Part shown: positions 1 to 8,374 of the stretch, piece by piece
Position numbering within the stretch: position 1 is the first letter of the stretch
Layout of the letters: each line of letters begins with the position of its first letter
From: Mageeibacillus sp. UBA4314
GTDB lineage: Bacteria > Bacillota > Clostridia > Saccharofermentanales > Saccharofermentanaceae
NCBI GenBank assembly: GCA_002394605.1
Contig: DGUI01000003.1
Coordinates: 1,874-65,873 of the forward strand
Direction: 5' to 3'
Length of the DNA stretch: 64,000 nt
Notes under the pieces: generated by a model
What the model was told of the DNA's origin: nothing
Seen by the model: only the letters and a program-made list of their open reading frames with translations
Databases searched by the model: none
Made by a program: the position numbers and the translations under genes

Positions 1-2790
1 CGTTTCAGACAGAACCTCCTCGGTAAGCGTGTTGACTACTCAGGACGTTCAGTTATCATCGTTGGACCTGAGCTCAAGATGCATCAGTGCGGTCTTCCTA
101 AGGAGATGGCATTGGAGCTCTTCAAGCCCTTCGTCATCAAGAAGCTCGTTGAACTCAACGACAAGCTCAATATCAAGACAGCACGTAAGCTCGTTGACCG
201 TGCGGATCCTAAGGTCTGGGATATCCTTGAAGACATCATCAAGGATCACCCCGTTCTCCTGAACCGTGCTCCTACGCTTCACAGACTCGGTATCCAGGCA
301 TTCGAGCCTATCCTCGTAGAAGGCCGTGCCATCAAGCTCCACCCCCTCGTATGTACAGCTTTCAACGCTGACTTCGACGGTGACCAGATGGCTGTACACG
401 TACCTCTGTCCGCAGAGGCACAGGCTGAGGCAAGGTTCCTCATGCTCTCAACAAACAACCTCCTGAAGCCTCAGGACGGTAAGCCTGTTACGGTTCCTAC
501 ACAGGATATGATCCTCGGCTGCTACTATCTCACCATGCAGCGTGACGGCGTTAAGGGCGAGGGAATGATCTTCTCATCACTCGAAGAAGCTTTCATGGCA
601 TATGGCGAGCACCAGCTCGATCTCCATGCAAAGATCAGGATCCGTGTCACAAGAGACGTTAACGGTGAGACAAAGACAGGCCTTGTAGAGTCCACACTCG
701 GAAGATTCATCTTCAATGAGATCGTTCCTCAGGATCTTGGATATGTTGACAGAACGGCAGAGGGTAACGACCTCGTTCTCGAGTGCGATTTCCTCGTAGG
801 CAAGAAGCAGCTCGAGGATATCATCTCACGCTGCATCGCTGTTCACGGGACAGAGAGAACGACTATCTTCCTCGACGATGCTAAGGGCTTAGGCTATAAG
901 TATTCAACAATAAGCGGTATCTCGATCGGTATCGAAGACATGATCATCCCTGATATCAAGGAGAAGATGATCAAGGAAGCAGATGCAAAGGTCGACAAGA
1001 TCGCTGTCGGTTACCAGAAAGGTTTCCTCAAGGAATCTGACCGTCACAGAGAAGTTATCAAGGTATGGGAGAAGACAACTGATGATATCACCAAGGCTCT
1101 CATGGCTAACCTTGATGCATACAACCCTATCAAGATGATGTCAGACTCCGGTGCCCGTGGTAATGCTAACCAGATCAAGCAGCTCGCAGGTATGCGTGGT
1201 CTCATGAACGATACATCAGGTAACATCATCGAGATCCCTATCAAGTCTAACCTCCGTGAAGGTATGAACGTTATCGACTTCTTCATCTCTTCACACGGTG
1301 CACGTAAGGCTCTGTCAGATACGGCTATCAAGACAGCTGACTCCGGTTACCTCACAAGAAGACTTGTTGACGTATCCCAGGAAGTTGTCATCACAGAAGA
1401 TGACTGCGGTACAACAGACTTCACATGGGTCAGGGAGATCGCTACGATCGCTAACAACAAGAAGGATGTCGTTAAGTCCCTTAAGGACCGTCTCTACGGC
1501 AGATATGCTGCAGCAGGCTGCGATATCATCAACCCTGTCACGGGCGAAGTCATGGTCAAGGGCAATGAGCTCATCTCATCTTCAATGGCTGCCAAGATCG
1601 AGGCTGCTGTCAAGGAAGCACAGGCTAAGGCTGCAGAAGAGGGTAAGAGCGTATCTGAGATCGAGGCTATCGGCAAGATCAAGATCAGATCAGTATTCGA
1701 TTGTCAGTCAAGACATGGCGTATGTGCCAAGTGCTACGGTATCAACCTTGCTACGGCAGCTCCTGCTTCTGCAGGTGAGGCAGTCGGTATCATGGCTGCA
1801 CAGTCCATCGGTGAGCCCGGTACACAGCTTACGATGAGAACGTTCCACTCCGGTGGTATCGCTTCAGGTGATGATATCACACAGGGTCTCCCCCGTGTCG
1901 AAGAGTTGTTCGAGGCACGTACTCCTAAGGGAGAAGCTGTTATCTCACAGATCGACGGTGTCGTATCCATCGAGACAGGTGAGAAGGGTAAGAGAGACAT
2001 CGTTGTACGTGCTGTTCTCACAGGCGAAGAGGCTGATGAGATCAGGACAAACGAGAAGGGTGAGCCTATGACAGAAGTTCGCTACGCAATTCCTCTCCAC
2101 TCAACGATCACTGTAGGAGAAGGCCAGCACGTTGAGGCAGGCCAGGCTCTCACAGACGGTAACGTTAACCCCGGCAAGATCCTGAAGATCAAGGATATCC
2201 GTGGTGTTCAGAAGTACATCGTCAGCGAAGTTTCCAAGGTTTATAAGAACGGTGGTGTTAACATCAACGATAAGCACATCGAGATCATCACAAGACAGAT
2301 GATGAGACGTGTTAAGATCGAGAACCCCGGCGATACAGGCTTCATGACAGGTACAACTGTTGACTGGTTCGATTTCCTCGCAGCAAACAAGAAGTGCGAA
2401 GCAGAGGGCAAGGCACCCGCAGTCGGCAAGCGCCAGCTCCTCGGTGTTACAAAGGCTGCTCTTGCTACAGACTCCTTCCTGTCAGCTGCATCATTCCAGG
2501 AGACTGCAAGAGTCCTTACAGATGCTGCAGTCAAGGGTAAGGTCGATCCTCTCATCGGTCTTAAGGAGAACGTTATCATCGGTTCACTCATCCCTGCAGG
2601 TACAGGTCTCAAGGTTCACCGTGACATCACGGCAGTTCCTGTTATCCCTGCAAATGCCAAGCTCATCACAGGTGAGGATTACGATCCTTCATCTGAGAAT
2701 GCGGCAATGTTCGAGAATGAGTACCTCGCAGAGGTCAACGCTCAGAATGAACTGCTCGATTCAAAGGATGGCGCATTAGCTGAGGGCTGA
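1..2790 (+). CDS. rpoC: DNA-directed RNA polymerase subunit beta' (C-terminal part, 5' end outside window)
   Basis: Largest catalytic subunit of RNA polymerase. The reading frame is open from base 1, so the gene starts before the window; about 929 codons are present. Family hallmarks are visible: the catalytic Mg-binding NADFDGDQM near bases 364-390, the bridge-helix/trigger-loop segment with SIGEPGTQLTMRTFHSGG near 1803-1857, and a Cys cluster (DCQSRHGVCAKCYG) near 1699-1740 of the second zinc site. The C-terminal end is acidic. Codon use favours atc, ctc and gtt, as expected for a highly expressed gene. A strong terminator follows 33 bases after the stop, so this is the last gene of its operon, presumably rpoBC. 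Identification is certain; only the N-terminus is missing. Confidence 0.98.
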   Translation, partial: RFRQNLLGKRVDYSGRSVIIVGPELKMHQCGLPKEMALELFKPFVIKKLVELNDKLNIKTARKLVDRADPKVWDILEDIIKDHPVLLNRAPTLHRLGIQAFEPILVEGRAIKLHPLVCTAFNADFDGDQMAVHVPLSAEAQAEARFLMLSTNNLLKPQDGKPVTVPTQDMILGCYYLTMQRDGVKGEGMIFSSLEEAFMAYGEHQLDLHAKIRIRVTRDVNGETKTGLVESTLGRFIFNEIVPQDLGYVDRTAEGNDLVLECDFLVGKKQLEDIISRCIAVHGTERTTIFLDDAKGLGYKYSTISGISIGIEDMIIPDIKEKMIKEADAKVDKIAVGYQKGFLKESDRHREVIKVWEKTTDDITKALMANLDAYNPIKMMSDSGARGNANQIKQLAGMRGLMNDTSGNIIEIPIKSNLREGMNVIDFFISSHGARKALSDTAIKTADSGYLTRRLVDVSQEVVITEDDCGTTDFTWVREIATIANNKKDVVKSLKDRLYGRYAAAGCDIINPVTGEVMVKGNELISSSMAAKIEAAVKEAQAKAAEEGKSVSEIEAIGKIKIRSVFDCQSRHGVCAKCYGINLATAAPASAGEAVGIMAAQSIGEPGTQLTMRTFHSGGIASGDDITQGLPRVEELFEARTPKGEAVISQIDGVVSIETGEKGKRDIVVRAVLTGEEADEIRTNEKGEPMTEVRYAIPLHSTITVGEGQHVEAGQALTDGNVNPGKILKIKDIRGVQKYIVSEVSKVYKNGGVNINDKHIEIITRQMMRRVKIENPGDTGFMTGTTVDWFDFLAANKKCEAEGKAPAVGKRQLLGVTKAALATDSFLSAASFQETARVLTDAAVKGKVDPLIGLKENVIIGSLIPAGTGLKVHRDITAVPVIPANAKLITGEDYDPSSENAAMFENEYLAEVNAQNELLDSKDGALAEG

Positions 2791-2823
2791 GACAGAAGCT
2801 TAACAGATCATAGCTGATAAAAT

Positions 2824-2857
2824 GCCGTCTCAAGTTGATCTTGGGACGGCTTTTTAT
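2824..2857 (+). terminator. Rho-independent terminator after rpoC
   Basis: Ten-base stem GCCGTCTCAA / TTGGGACGGC (one G-T pair) with a short loop, followed by TTTTTATT. It lies between rpoC and the convergent metallophosphoesterase gene and may also stop transcripts from that side. Confidence 0.9.
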
Positions 2858-2871
2858 TGTCTAGAGACAGC

Positions 2872-3843
2872 TTACTTAACAGTTACCGTAACGATCTCTG
2901 GATAATCATTAACCCTGACCGGAACTGCACTGTTCCCGAGTCCGCGGCTTATGACATACTTCATTCCCTCATAGTCGTTAAGCCCCTGATAGATGGCGGG
3001 AAAGAACTCAAACTCAGGTGTTATCAGAGCGCCCACGCCGGGAATTATGATCTGACCGCCGTGATAGTGACCGGTAAATACCAGATCTGCTCCAAGCCTC
3101 TTATAGAGCCCGGTATACTGCGGTTCATGCGCCAGCATGATGACAGGCTTACTGTCATCAAAAGGTTCATACTTATCGAAAGTCATGAGCGAGATATCCG
3201 CGATCCCCGCGATGATATACTCATCATATTCAATGAATCTGTCGTCCATCATGTTGACTCCGAGAGATTCCATCTCTGCGAAACACGAATGGAGCTTATC
3301 CCCCTCAAGCCGTACTTCGTGATTGCCGGTCACATAATATACGGGAGCGATCTTAACGGCACCTCTTATAAATTCCATGGCCAGGCTGTATGAGGTATGA
3401 GTTGAGGAATCTATGAGATCTCCCGTAACGAAGATCATGTCAGGTGACTGCTCCTCTATCATCTTCAGCAGTCTCTCCTGATGAAGACCAAAGAACTGGT
3501 TATGAAGATCTGATACCTGAACGATCTTCAGTTCCCGGCTAAGTCCAAGATCCACTTCGTGGGAAGACACAGTAAGATGGTAATTCTGATATAAGGCGAA
3601 GATACAGAAAGCCAACTGCAGTGCAAGGAGCAGAGGCACCGTAATGAAAAACTTGCGCTTCCTGGTCTTGTGGTGGAAGATGAGCATCCCGAGAGAAGCT
3701 CCCAAAGCCCCGCCAAAGAAAGCCAGCAGGATGAGCATGGCCTCGGATATGCGCCACTGACCCTTCCTGGCACGCGCCTTATCGATGCCATATGTAATGA
3801 AGGCCAGGATGTTCATGATCACGAAATAATAAACAAGTATCAT
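2872..3843 (-). CDS. DUF1294 membrane domain fused to calcineurin-like metallophosphoesterase
   Basis: 323 residues. The first ~95 residues are hydrophobic and match the DUF1294 pattern (YGIDKARARKGQWRISE, a glycine-rich GGALGASLGM stretch, then HKTRKRKF), giving two to four membrane helices. Residues from ~105 onward form a YkuE/YaeI-type metallophosphoesterase with its metal motifs in order: QVSDLHN, FVTGDLID, TGNHE, LAHEP and TGHYHGG. The enzyme is therefore a membrane-anchored phosphodiesterase or phosphatase, probably acting on lipid-linked phosphate outside the membrane (inference from YkuE/YaeI relatives). The ATG at 3843 is chosen because it matches the usual DUF1294 start and lies six bases after a perfect -10 box; an in-frame ATG at 3858 lies upstream of that box. 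No clear Shine-Dalgarno site is seen. Confidence 0.88.
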   Translation of the reverse strand: MILVYYFVIMNILAFITYGIDKARARKGQWRISEAMLILLAFFGGALGASLGMLIFHHKTRKRKFFITVPLLLALQLAFCIFALYQNYHLTVSSHEVDLGLSRELKIVQVSDLHNQFFGLHQERLLKMIEEQSPDMIFVTGDLIDSSTHTSYSLAMEFIRGAVKIAPVYYVTGNHEVRLEGDKLHSCFAEMESLGVNMMDDRFIEYDEYIIAGIADISLMTFDKYEPFDDSKPVIMLAHEPQYTGLYKRLGADLVFTGHYHGGQIIIPGVGALITPEFEFFPAIYQGLNDYEGMKYVISRGLGNSAVPVRVNDYPEIVTVTVK

Positions 3844-3849
3844 AGACCA

Positions 3850-3855
3850 ATTATA
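3850..3855 (-). promoter_or_regulatory. -10 box TATAAT of the metallophosphoesterase gene (leaderless arrangement)
   Basis: Reverse strand reads TATAAT, then six bases TGGTCT, then the ATG at 3843. Transcription starting seven bases after the box would begin at the start codon. No good -35 is visible and no ribosome-binding site fits. Confidence 0.5.
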
Positions 3856-3913
3856 CATCAATCATGTAATTCAAAAACAATGGGGTTGTCACATAATTGC
3901 CCCATTTAGAGGT

Positions 3914-3942
3914 GCGACATAAGGTTGTTTATATAGTAAAAT
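3914..3942 (+). promoter_or_regulatory. Probable promoter of the first NlpC/P60 gene
   Basis: GCGACA at 3914-3919 and TAAAAT at 3937-3942 are 17 bases apart. The TATAGTAAAAT context and an AATTGCC-NN-ATTTA block upstream recur before the second NlpC/P60 gene (TATAGTATAAT), so the promoter was duplicated with the gene or is conserved for regulation. Confidence 0.5.
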
Positions 3943-3979
3943 ACAGGTAATTTGAGTAGTATGGCTACAAAGAGGGCTT

Positions 3980-5317
3980 ATGATATTTAGACATAACGGG
4001 AAACAGCATATACTGGTCATTATCGTGGGTGCCGCAGTTGCGGTTCCCGTTCTGACCTTTCCTATCGGCGTGAGAGCAGGTGTAAGGCCTGCGCTTGCCG
4101 TATCGAATGCCCACAAAGTAGCTTATGGCGTCAGCGAAGAATATAACGAATTCCTGTCCGGTGATGATGATGTCGAGATCGAGGACTGGGCTCTCATCGG
4201 TGACGAAGGAATGGTCGACGGCATTGGGGAGGAAGATGATCAGGGCGAACCTGATGCTGAGACAGATCCCGATGCCGGAGATAAGGATGAGGGACAGGAC
4301 AGTGATCCCGGCAGCATCCCTGAAGATAAGTCCGGTTCATATTCAGACGTTCCCAAATATACCGTATATCAGGATTTCGATTCGAATTCCAATCAGCCGA
4401 TCGAGCTTCTCGATCCGCAGTATTTCGCTGCAGACGATGCACAGTATTATGTTAAGAAGGGCAATGTTGCGCTGAAGGAATTCCCTGACATGTCCAAGAA
4501 GACTCTCGGCAAGCTCAGCATGGGTGAGGGAGTCAGAAGGATCGGTATCGGTGACACATGGTCCAAGATAAGGACTTCCGATGACAGGGAAGGCTATATC
4601 CTGTCATCCCTCATCACTGATGAGATGGTATGGGTCAACACCGATCTTTATGTATGGGTCGATACGGACAGTCTTGTCCTCCGTAAGGAGGCTTCGACCA
4701 AGAGCCAGCTCCTTACTACACTCCATGACGAAGACAGGCTTCACGTCGTTGCATATGCAGATAAGTGGTACAAGGTTGTAACCCGTGACGGGACCAAGGG
4801 ATATGTATATAAGTCATTCACAACGAGAACACCTCCCCCGACGCCTACACCTACTCCTACTCCGAGGCCTACTGCTACGAAGAGGCCTGCAAACAGCAGC
4901 AGGGGCGGTTCCAACAGCAGGACCGGCAATGTCAGCAAGCTTCCGAAGATCACGGGCAAGAACGGCCAGAGTATCGTTAACATAGCAGCATCAATGCTCG
5001 GTGTCAGATATGTGTACGGCGGTTGTTCAAGGAGAGGTATCGACTGCTCCGGACTCGTTAAGTATTGTTATGCCCAGCTCGGCATCTATGTATATCACGG
5101 TGCAAACAAGATCTGCAACAGCTATGGCGTAGGAGTGGCAAGAAGTGATATCAAGCTTGGTGACGTCGTCTGCTACGATTATGGCAATCATTGCGGACAC
5201 TGTGCCATCTATGCGGGAGGCGGCCAGGTCATCCACGCGTCCATGTCAAGGGGCAGGGTTTTGTACGGAAGACTCGACATGATGCCGATCAGAAGGATAA
5301 AGAGGCTTATAAGATAA
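3980..5317 (+). CDS. Secreted SH3-domain NlpC/P60 cell-wall peptidase, copy 1
   Basis: 445 residues. A hydrophobic N-terminal helix (residues ~10-30) acts as signal or anchor; the predicted mature part starts with a very acidic stretch. Two bacterial SH3 domains follow (about residues 155-215 and 216-275; each ends with a KGYVYKS/EGYILSS-type strand). A PTPTPTPTPRPT linker near residue 285 leads to a C-terminal NlpC/P60 domain with catalytic Cys356 in GIDCSGLVKYCY and the His region GHCAIYAGGGQVIHAS. Such enzymes cut peptidoglycan stem peptides (D-Glu to diamino acid bond) outside the cell. A near-identical paralogue follows directly, and both carry the same domain order. The ATG at 3980 is preceded by AGAGGG. 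Confidence 0.93.
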   Translation: MIFRHNGKQHILVIIVGAAVAVPVLTFPIGVRAGVRPALAVSNAHKVAYGVSEEYNEFLSGDDDVEIEDWALIGDEGMVDGIGEEDDQGEPDAETDPDAGDKDEGQDSDPGSIPEDKSGSYSDVPKYTVYQDFDSNSNQPIELLDPQYFAADDAQYYVKKGNVALKEFPDMSKKTLGKLSMGEGVRRIGIGDTWSKIRTSDDREGYILSSLITDEMVWVNTDLYVWVDTDSLVLRKEASTKSQLLTTLHDEDRLHVVAYADKWYKVVTRDGTKGYVYKSFTTRTPPPTPTPTPTPRPTATKRPANSSRGGSNSRTGNVSKLPKITGKNGQSIVNIAASMLGVRYVYGGCSRRGIDCSGLVKYCYAQLGIYVYHGANKICNSYGVGVARSDIKLGDVVCYDYGNHCGHCAIYAGGGQVIHASMSRGRVLYGRLDMMPIRRIKRLIR

Positions 5318-5365
5318 CTTACACAATTGCCTTATTTATCAGGGCTGTGGTGAGCAAAGTTATAG

Positions 5366-5371
5366 TATAAT
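5366..5371 (+). promoter_or_regulatory. -10 box of the second NlpC/P60 gene
   Basis: TATAAT inside TATAGTATAAT, aligned with the TATAGTAAAAT before the first copy; AATTGCC-TT-ATTTA about 40 bases upstream is also shared. No convincing -35 hexamer. Confidence 0.4.
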
Positions 5372-5405
5372 CCAACAATATCCATTTAGTCAGGATTAGG
5401 AGATC

Positions 5406-6758
5406 ATGATATTTAAACATAACAGACAACAGTATATCTTAGCTATCAGCGTGGGGATCGCAGTCGCTGCCCCCGTGCTCGTTTTCCCTATCGGGGTAAG
5501 GTCAGGCATAAGACCTGCTCTTGCTGTGTCTGATGCTTATCAGGTCACTTACGGCGTCAGTGAGGAATACAGTGAATTCCTGTCAGGTGACGAGGAAGTT
5601 GAACTCGAGGATTGGGCTCTTGGCGATGATGAAGAAATGATCGACAGCACCAAGATGGAAGATGACGGAGAAGTGGAAGAAGAACCCGAAGATCCTGAAG
5701 ATACCCCGGAGGAGAAGCCGGGCGCATATTCTGATGTTCCCAAATACACCGTATATCAGGATTTTGATCCACAATCGAATCAGCCTATAGAACTTCTCGA
5801 TCCGCAGTATTTCGCAGCGGATAATACCCAGTTCTATGTTAAGAAGGGTAATGTTGCCCTGAAGATATATCCCGACATGTCCAAGAAGACTCTCGGTAAG
5901 CTCAGCATGGGTGAAGGAGTCAAGAGGATCGGTGTCGGAGATACATGGTCCAAGATCCAGACAGCGGACGGAAGGGAAGGATTCATTATCTCATCACTTA
6001 TCACGGATGAGATGGTATGGGTCAACACCGACCTCTATGTGTGGGTCGATACAGACAGCCTGGTCCTCCGTAAGCAGCCTTCCACCAGGAGCGAACTCCT
6101 CACGACCCTCCATGATGAAGACAGGCTCCATGTCGTTGCATATGCGGATAAGTGGTACAAGGTCGTAACACGTGACGGTACGAAGGGTTACGTATACAAG
6201 TCTTTCACTACAAAGACACCTCCGCCGACACCTACTCCCACGCCTACGCCAAGGCCGACCAATACACCAAGGCCTACGGCCGCAAGCAGCAACAGGAACA
6301 ACAATAACAGCCGTAATAACAGCAGCAACAATTCCAGTAAGAGGAACAACTCCAATAACACTCAGGGTAATGTCAGCAAGCTGCCTAAGATCACCGGTAA
6401 GAACGGCGAGAGTATCGTAAGCATTGCAGCATCCATGCTCGGTGTCAGGTACAAGTACGGCGGATTGTCCAGGAAAGGCATCGACTGCTCAGGTCTCGTT
6501 AAGTACTGTTATGCCCAGGTCCGCATCAACGTTCCTCATGGTGCCAACGCCATCTGTAACCATAGCGGCGTGAGCGTATCCAGGAGTAATATCAAGCTCG
6601 GAGATGTCGTATGCTACGATTACGGTGATCACTGCGGACACTGTGCCATCTATGCCGGCGGTGGACAGGTCATCCACGCTTCCATGTCTAAGGGAAGGGT
6701 ATTGTACGCAAGACTTGATATCCTGCCGATCCGTAGGATCAAGAGATTGATAAGATAA
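5406..6758 (+). CDS. Secreted SH3-domain NlpC/P60 cell-wall peptidase, copy 2
   Basis: 450 residues, a tandem paralogue of the preceding gene with the same order: membrane helix, acidic region, two SH3 domains, Pro-Thr linker, NlpC/P60 domain with Cys361 in GIDCSGLVKYCY and GHCAIYAGGGQVIHAS. The linker differs: after PTPTPTPTPRPT it has an extra Asn/Ser-rich low-complexity tract of about 30 residues. The acidic region is shorter (no DPDAGDKDEGQD stretch). AGGAG at 5398-5402 is the ribosome-binding site. Its own promoter and a downstream terminator show it is transcribed at least partly on its own. It is likely a peptidoglycan endopeptidase with slightly different placement in the wall. Confidence 0.93.
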   Translation: MIFKHNRQQYILAISVGIAVAAPVLVFPIGVRSGIRPALAVSDAYQVTYGVSEEYSEFLSGDEEVELEDWALGDDEEMIDSTKMEDDGEVEEEPEDPEDTPEEKPGAYSDVPKYTVYQDFDPQSNQPIELLDPQYFAADNTQFYVKKGNVALKIYPDMSKKTLGKLSMGEGVKRIGVGDTWSKIQTADGREGFIISSLITDEMVWVNTDLYVWVDTDSLVLRKQPSTRSELLTTLHDEDRLHVVAYADKWYKVVTRDGTKGYVYKSFTTKTPPPTPTPTPTPRPTNTPRPTAASSNRNNNNSRNNSSNNSSKRNNSNNTQGNVSKLPKITGKNGESIVSIAASMLGVRYKYGGLSRKGIDCSGLVKYCYAQVRINVPHGANAICNHSGVSVSRSNIKLGDVVCYDYGDHCGHCAIYAGGGQVIHASMSKGRVLYARLDILPIRRIKRLIR

Positions 6759-6765
6759 ACTGATC

Positions 6766-6801
6766 AGGGATCCGTACGATGAATACGGATCCCTTTTTAT
6801 T
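6766..6801 (+). terminator. Terminator after the NlpC/P60 pair
   Basis: Perfect 11-base stem AGGGATCCGTA / TACGGATCCCT with a 7-base loop, followed by TTTTATT. Confidence 0.93.
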
Positions 6802-6867
6802 ATGCATCCTGCAGTTTGCATTTTGTCACCTTCCTATTTACAATATCCATATAGGAGGGAAGAGATC

Positions 6868-7488
6868 ATGAATAACGATTTGAACGGTTTCCTTGCCGAT
6901 CTGGCAAGTTCTGCACCTACGCCGGGCGGTGGCGGTGCATCGAGTCTTGCAGGTGCCACAGGCGTTGCATTGTGCAGCATGGTTGCTAATCTTACATCAG
7001 GTAAGAAGAAGTATGCGGAGTATCAGAGTGATATAGAAGCGATCCTGGAGAAGTGTGAGGAACTGCGTATCAGACTCCTCGGGCTTATCGATAAGGATGC
7101 CGAGGCGTTCGAACCCCTTGCTAAGGCATACGGGATATCCAAGGATAATCCGGGCAGGAACATAATCATTGAAGATGCGCTGAAGGGAGCGAGCAAGGCT
7201 CCTTTTGAGATCCTTGAGACGCTGTCGGAATGCTCAGGAATCGTGTATGAGCTCTGCACTAAGGGATCGAGACTGGCAATAAGCGACGTGGGATGTGCAG
7301 CTGCGCTCATCTCTGCCGCAGCGAAAGGCGCGGCCATGAACATCTACATCAACACGAAGCTCATGGAAGACCGTGAATATGCTGACAGTTTGAATGATAA
7401 GACTTATAATCTTGTGACCGATATCACATCGTGTTGTGACGAAGTTTATGACATAATAAATGAGAACCTTGGAGGCACCCACTCATAA
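6868..7488 (+). CDS. fchA: Methenyltetrahydrofolate cyclohydrolase, cyclodeaminase/cyclohydrolase family (FchA-like)
   Basis: 206 residues of the all-helical cyclodeaminase/cyclohydrolase family. The N-terminal AxSxAPTPGGGGASSL signature (seen as SSAPTPGGGGASSLAG) binds the folate. In clostridia FchA converts 5,10-methenyl-THF to 10-formyl-THF in one-carbon metabolism. The ATG at 6868 is used rather than the upstream ATG at 6802, because AGGAGGG sits eight bases before it and homology starts there. It is the first gene of a compact run with folD, which carries out the same and the preceding folate step, so the functional link is strong. Confidence 0.9.
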   Translation: MNNDLNGFLADLASSAPTPGGGGASSLAGATGVALCSMVANLTSGKKKYAEYQSDIEAILEKCEELRIRLLGLIDKDAEAFEPLAKAYGISKDNPGRNIIIEDALKGASKAPFEILETLSECSGIVYELCTKGSRLAISDVGCAAALISAAAKGAAMNIYINTKLMEDREYADSLNDKTYNLVTDITSCCDEVYDIINENLGGTHS

Positions 7489-7522
7489 GGCGGACAATAT
7501 CTGAATACAGAGGTGAAGAAGA

Positions 7523-8374
7523 ATGATGGAACTGCGTGGTAAGGCAGTTGCTGAGAGTATTACGGCTGCAGCATCAGAGAGTATCAAAGAACTTAAGCAG
7601 AAGGGTGTATCACCCAAACTTGCTGTTATAAGAGTCGGCAAGAAGCCTGACGATCTTGCATATGAGCGAGGTATCCTTAAGAGGTTCGGCGATGCAGGCT
7701 GCGACCATGAGGTCTTTGAACTGGATATTGCGTGTTCACAGAAGGAATTGGACGATGTTTTCGACAGGTGCAACAGTGATAAGGATATTCACGGAATACT
7801 CGTATTCAGACCTCTTCCCAAGAACCTTTCGGATGAGCACATGAGGAAGACGATAGATCCTGACAAGGACATAGATGCAATGGGTACGCTTAACCAGGCA
7901 TCACTTTATGCCGGCGATCCTTCTGCATATGCTCCCTGCACGGCTAAGGCAGTAATGGAACTCATCAAGTTCTATGATATCCCGCTTACGGGCAAAAGAG
8001 TTACAGTCGTAGGCAGAAGCCTCGTTATCGGTAAACCCGTAGCATTGATGCTCACAAATGCCAACGCTACCGTTACGGTATGTCACACAAAGACACAAGA
8101 CCTCGCATCTGAGCTCAAACGTGCGGACATAATAGTATCTGCAGCAGGGGCAGCCAAGATGATCAAGGCCGATATGGTCGGAGAAGGACAGATCATCATC
8201 GATGTCGGTGTAGATACTGATGATGAAGGCAAGATGTCAGGCGATGTCGATTATGCTGCAGTTGCTCCCAAGGCAGATATGATAACGCCTGTCCCCGGCG
8301 GTGTCGGAGCAGTTACGACATCAATACTGTTGTCCTACACAGTCGAAGGTGCAAAAAGAACCCTGAATGGCTAA
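7523..8374 (+). CDS. folD: Bifunctional methylene-THF dehydrogenase / methenyl-THF cyclohydrolase
   Basis: 283 residues, normal FolD length. It interconverts 5,10-methylene-THF and 10-formyl-THF in the cytosol with NAD(P). Visible signatures are VGRSLVIGKPVALMLTNANATVT (dinucleotide-binding signature), KDIDAMGTLN and the C-terminal PVPGGVGAVTTSILL. The catalytic lysine region is slightly divergent (KKPDDLAYERGILKRF where many members have S-x-x-Y-x-x-x-K). The gene lies 34 bases after fchA and overlaps the next gene by eight bases, indicating one transcript. Confidence 0.96.
   Translation: MMELRGKAVAESITAAASESIKELKQKGVSPKLAVIRVGKKPDDLAYERGILKRFGDAGCDHEVFELDIACSQKELDDVFDRCNSDKDIHGILVFRPLPKNLSDEHMRKTIDPDKDIDAMGTLNQASLYAGDPSAYAPCTAKAVMELIKFYDIPLTGKRVTVVGRSLVIGKPVALMLTNANATVTVCHTKTQDLASELKRADIIVSAAGAAKMIKADMVGEGQIIIDVGVDTDDEGKMSGDVDYAAVAPKADMITPVPGGVGAVTTSILLSYTVEGAKRTLNG

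Noticed and set aside
49..399. Long open frame antisense to rpoC, and similar ones throughout the rpoC, gpmI and ABC genes
   Set aside because: They mirror the codon pattern of strongly expressed genes on the other strand and have no homology-like motifs or ribosome-binding sites.
1298..1837. 179-codon alternative frame inside rpoC
   Set aside because: Composition is Ser/Arg-rich as expected for a shifted frame; rpoC is intact across it.
4830..4890. Tandem repeat in the Pro-Thr coding linker as a mobile or CRISPR-like repeat
   Set aside because: It is an in-frame PTPTPT linker, also seen in the paralogue and in an unrelated lipoprotein.
6802..6867. THF riboswitch before fchA/folD
   Set aside because: Only about 65 bases lie between the terminator and the start, with no fitting stems or conserved blocks.
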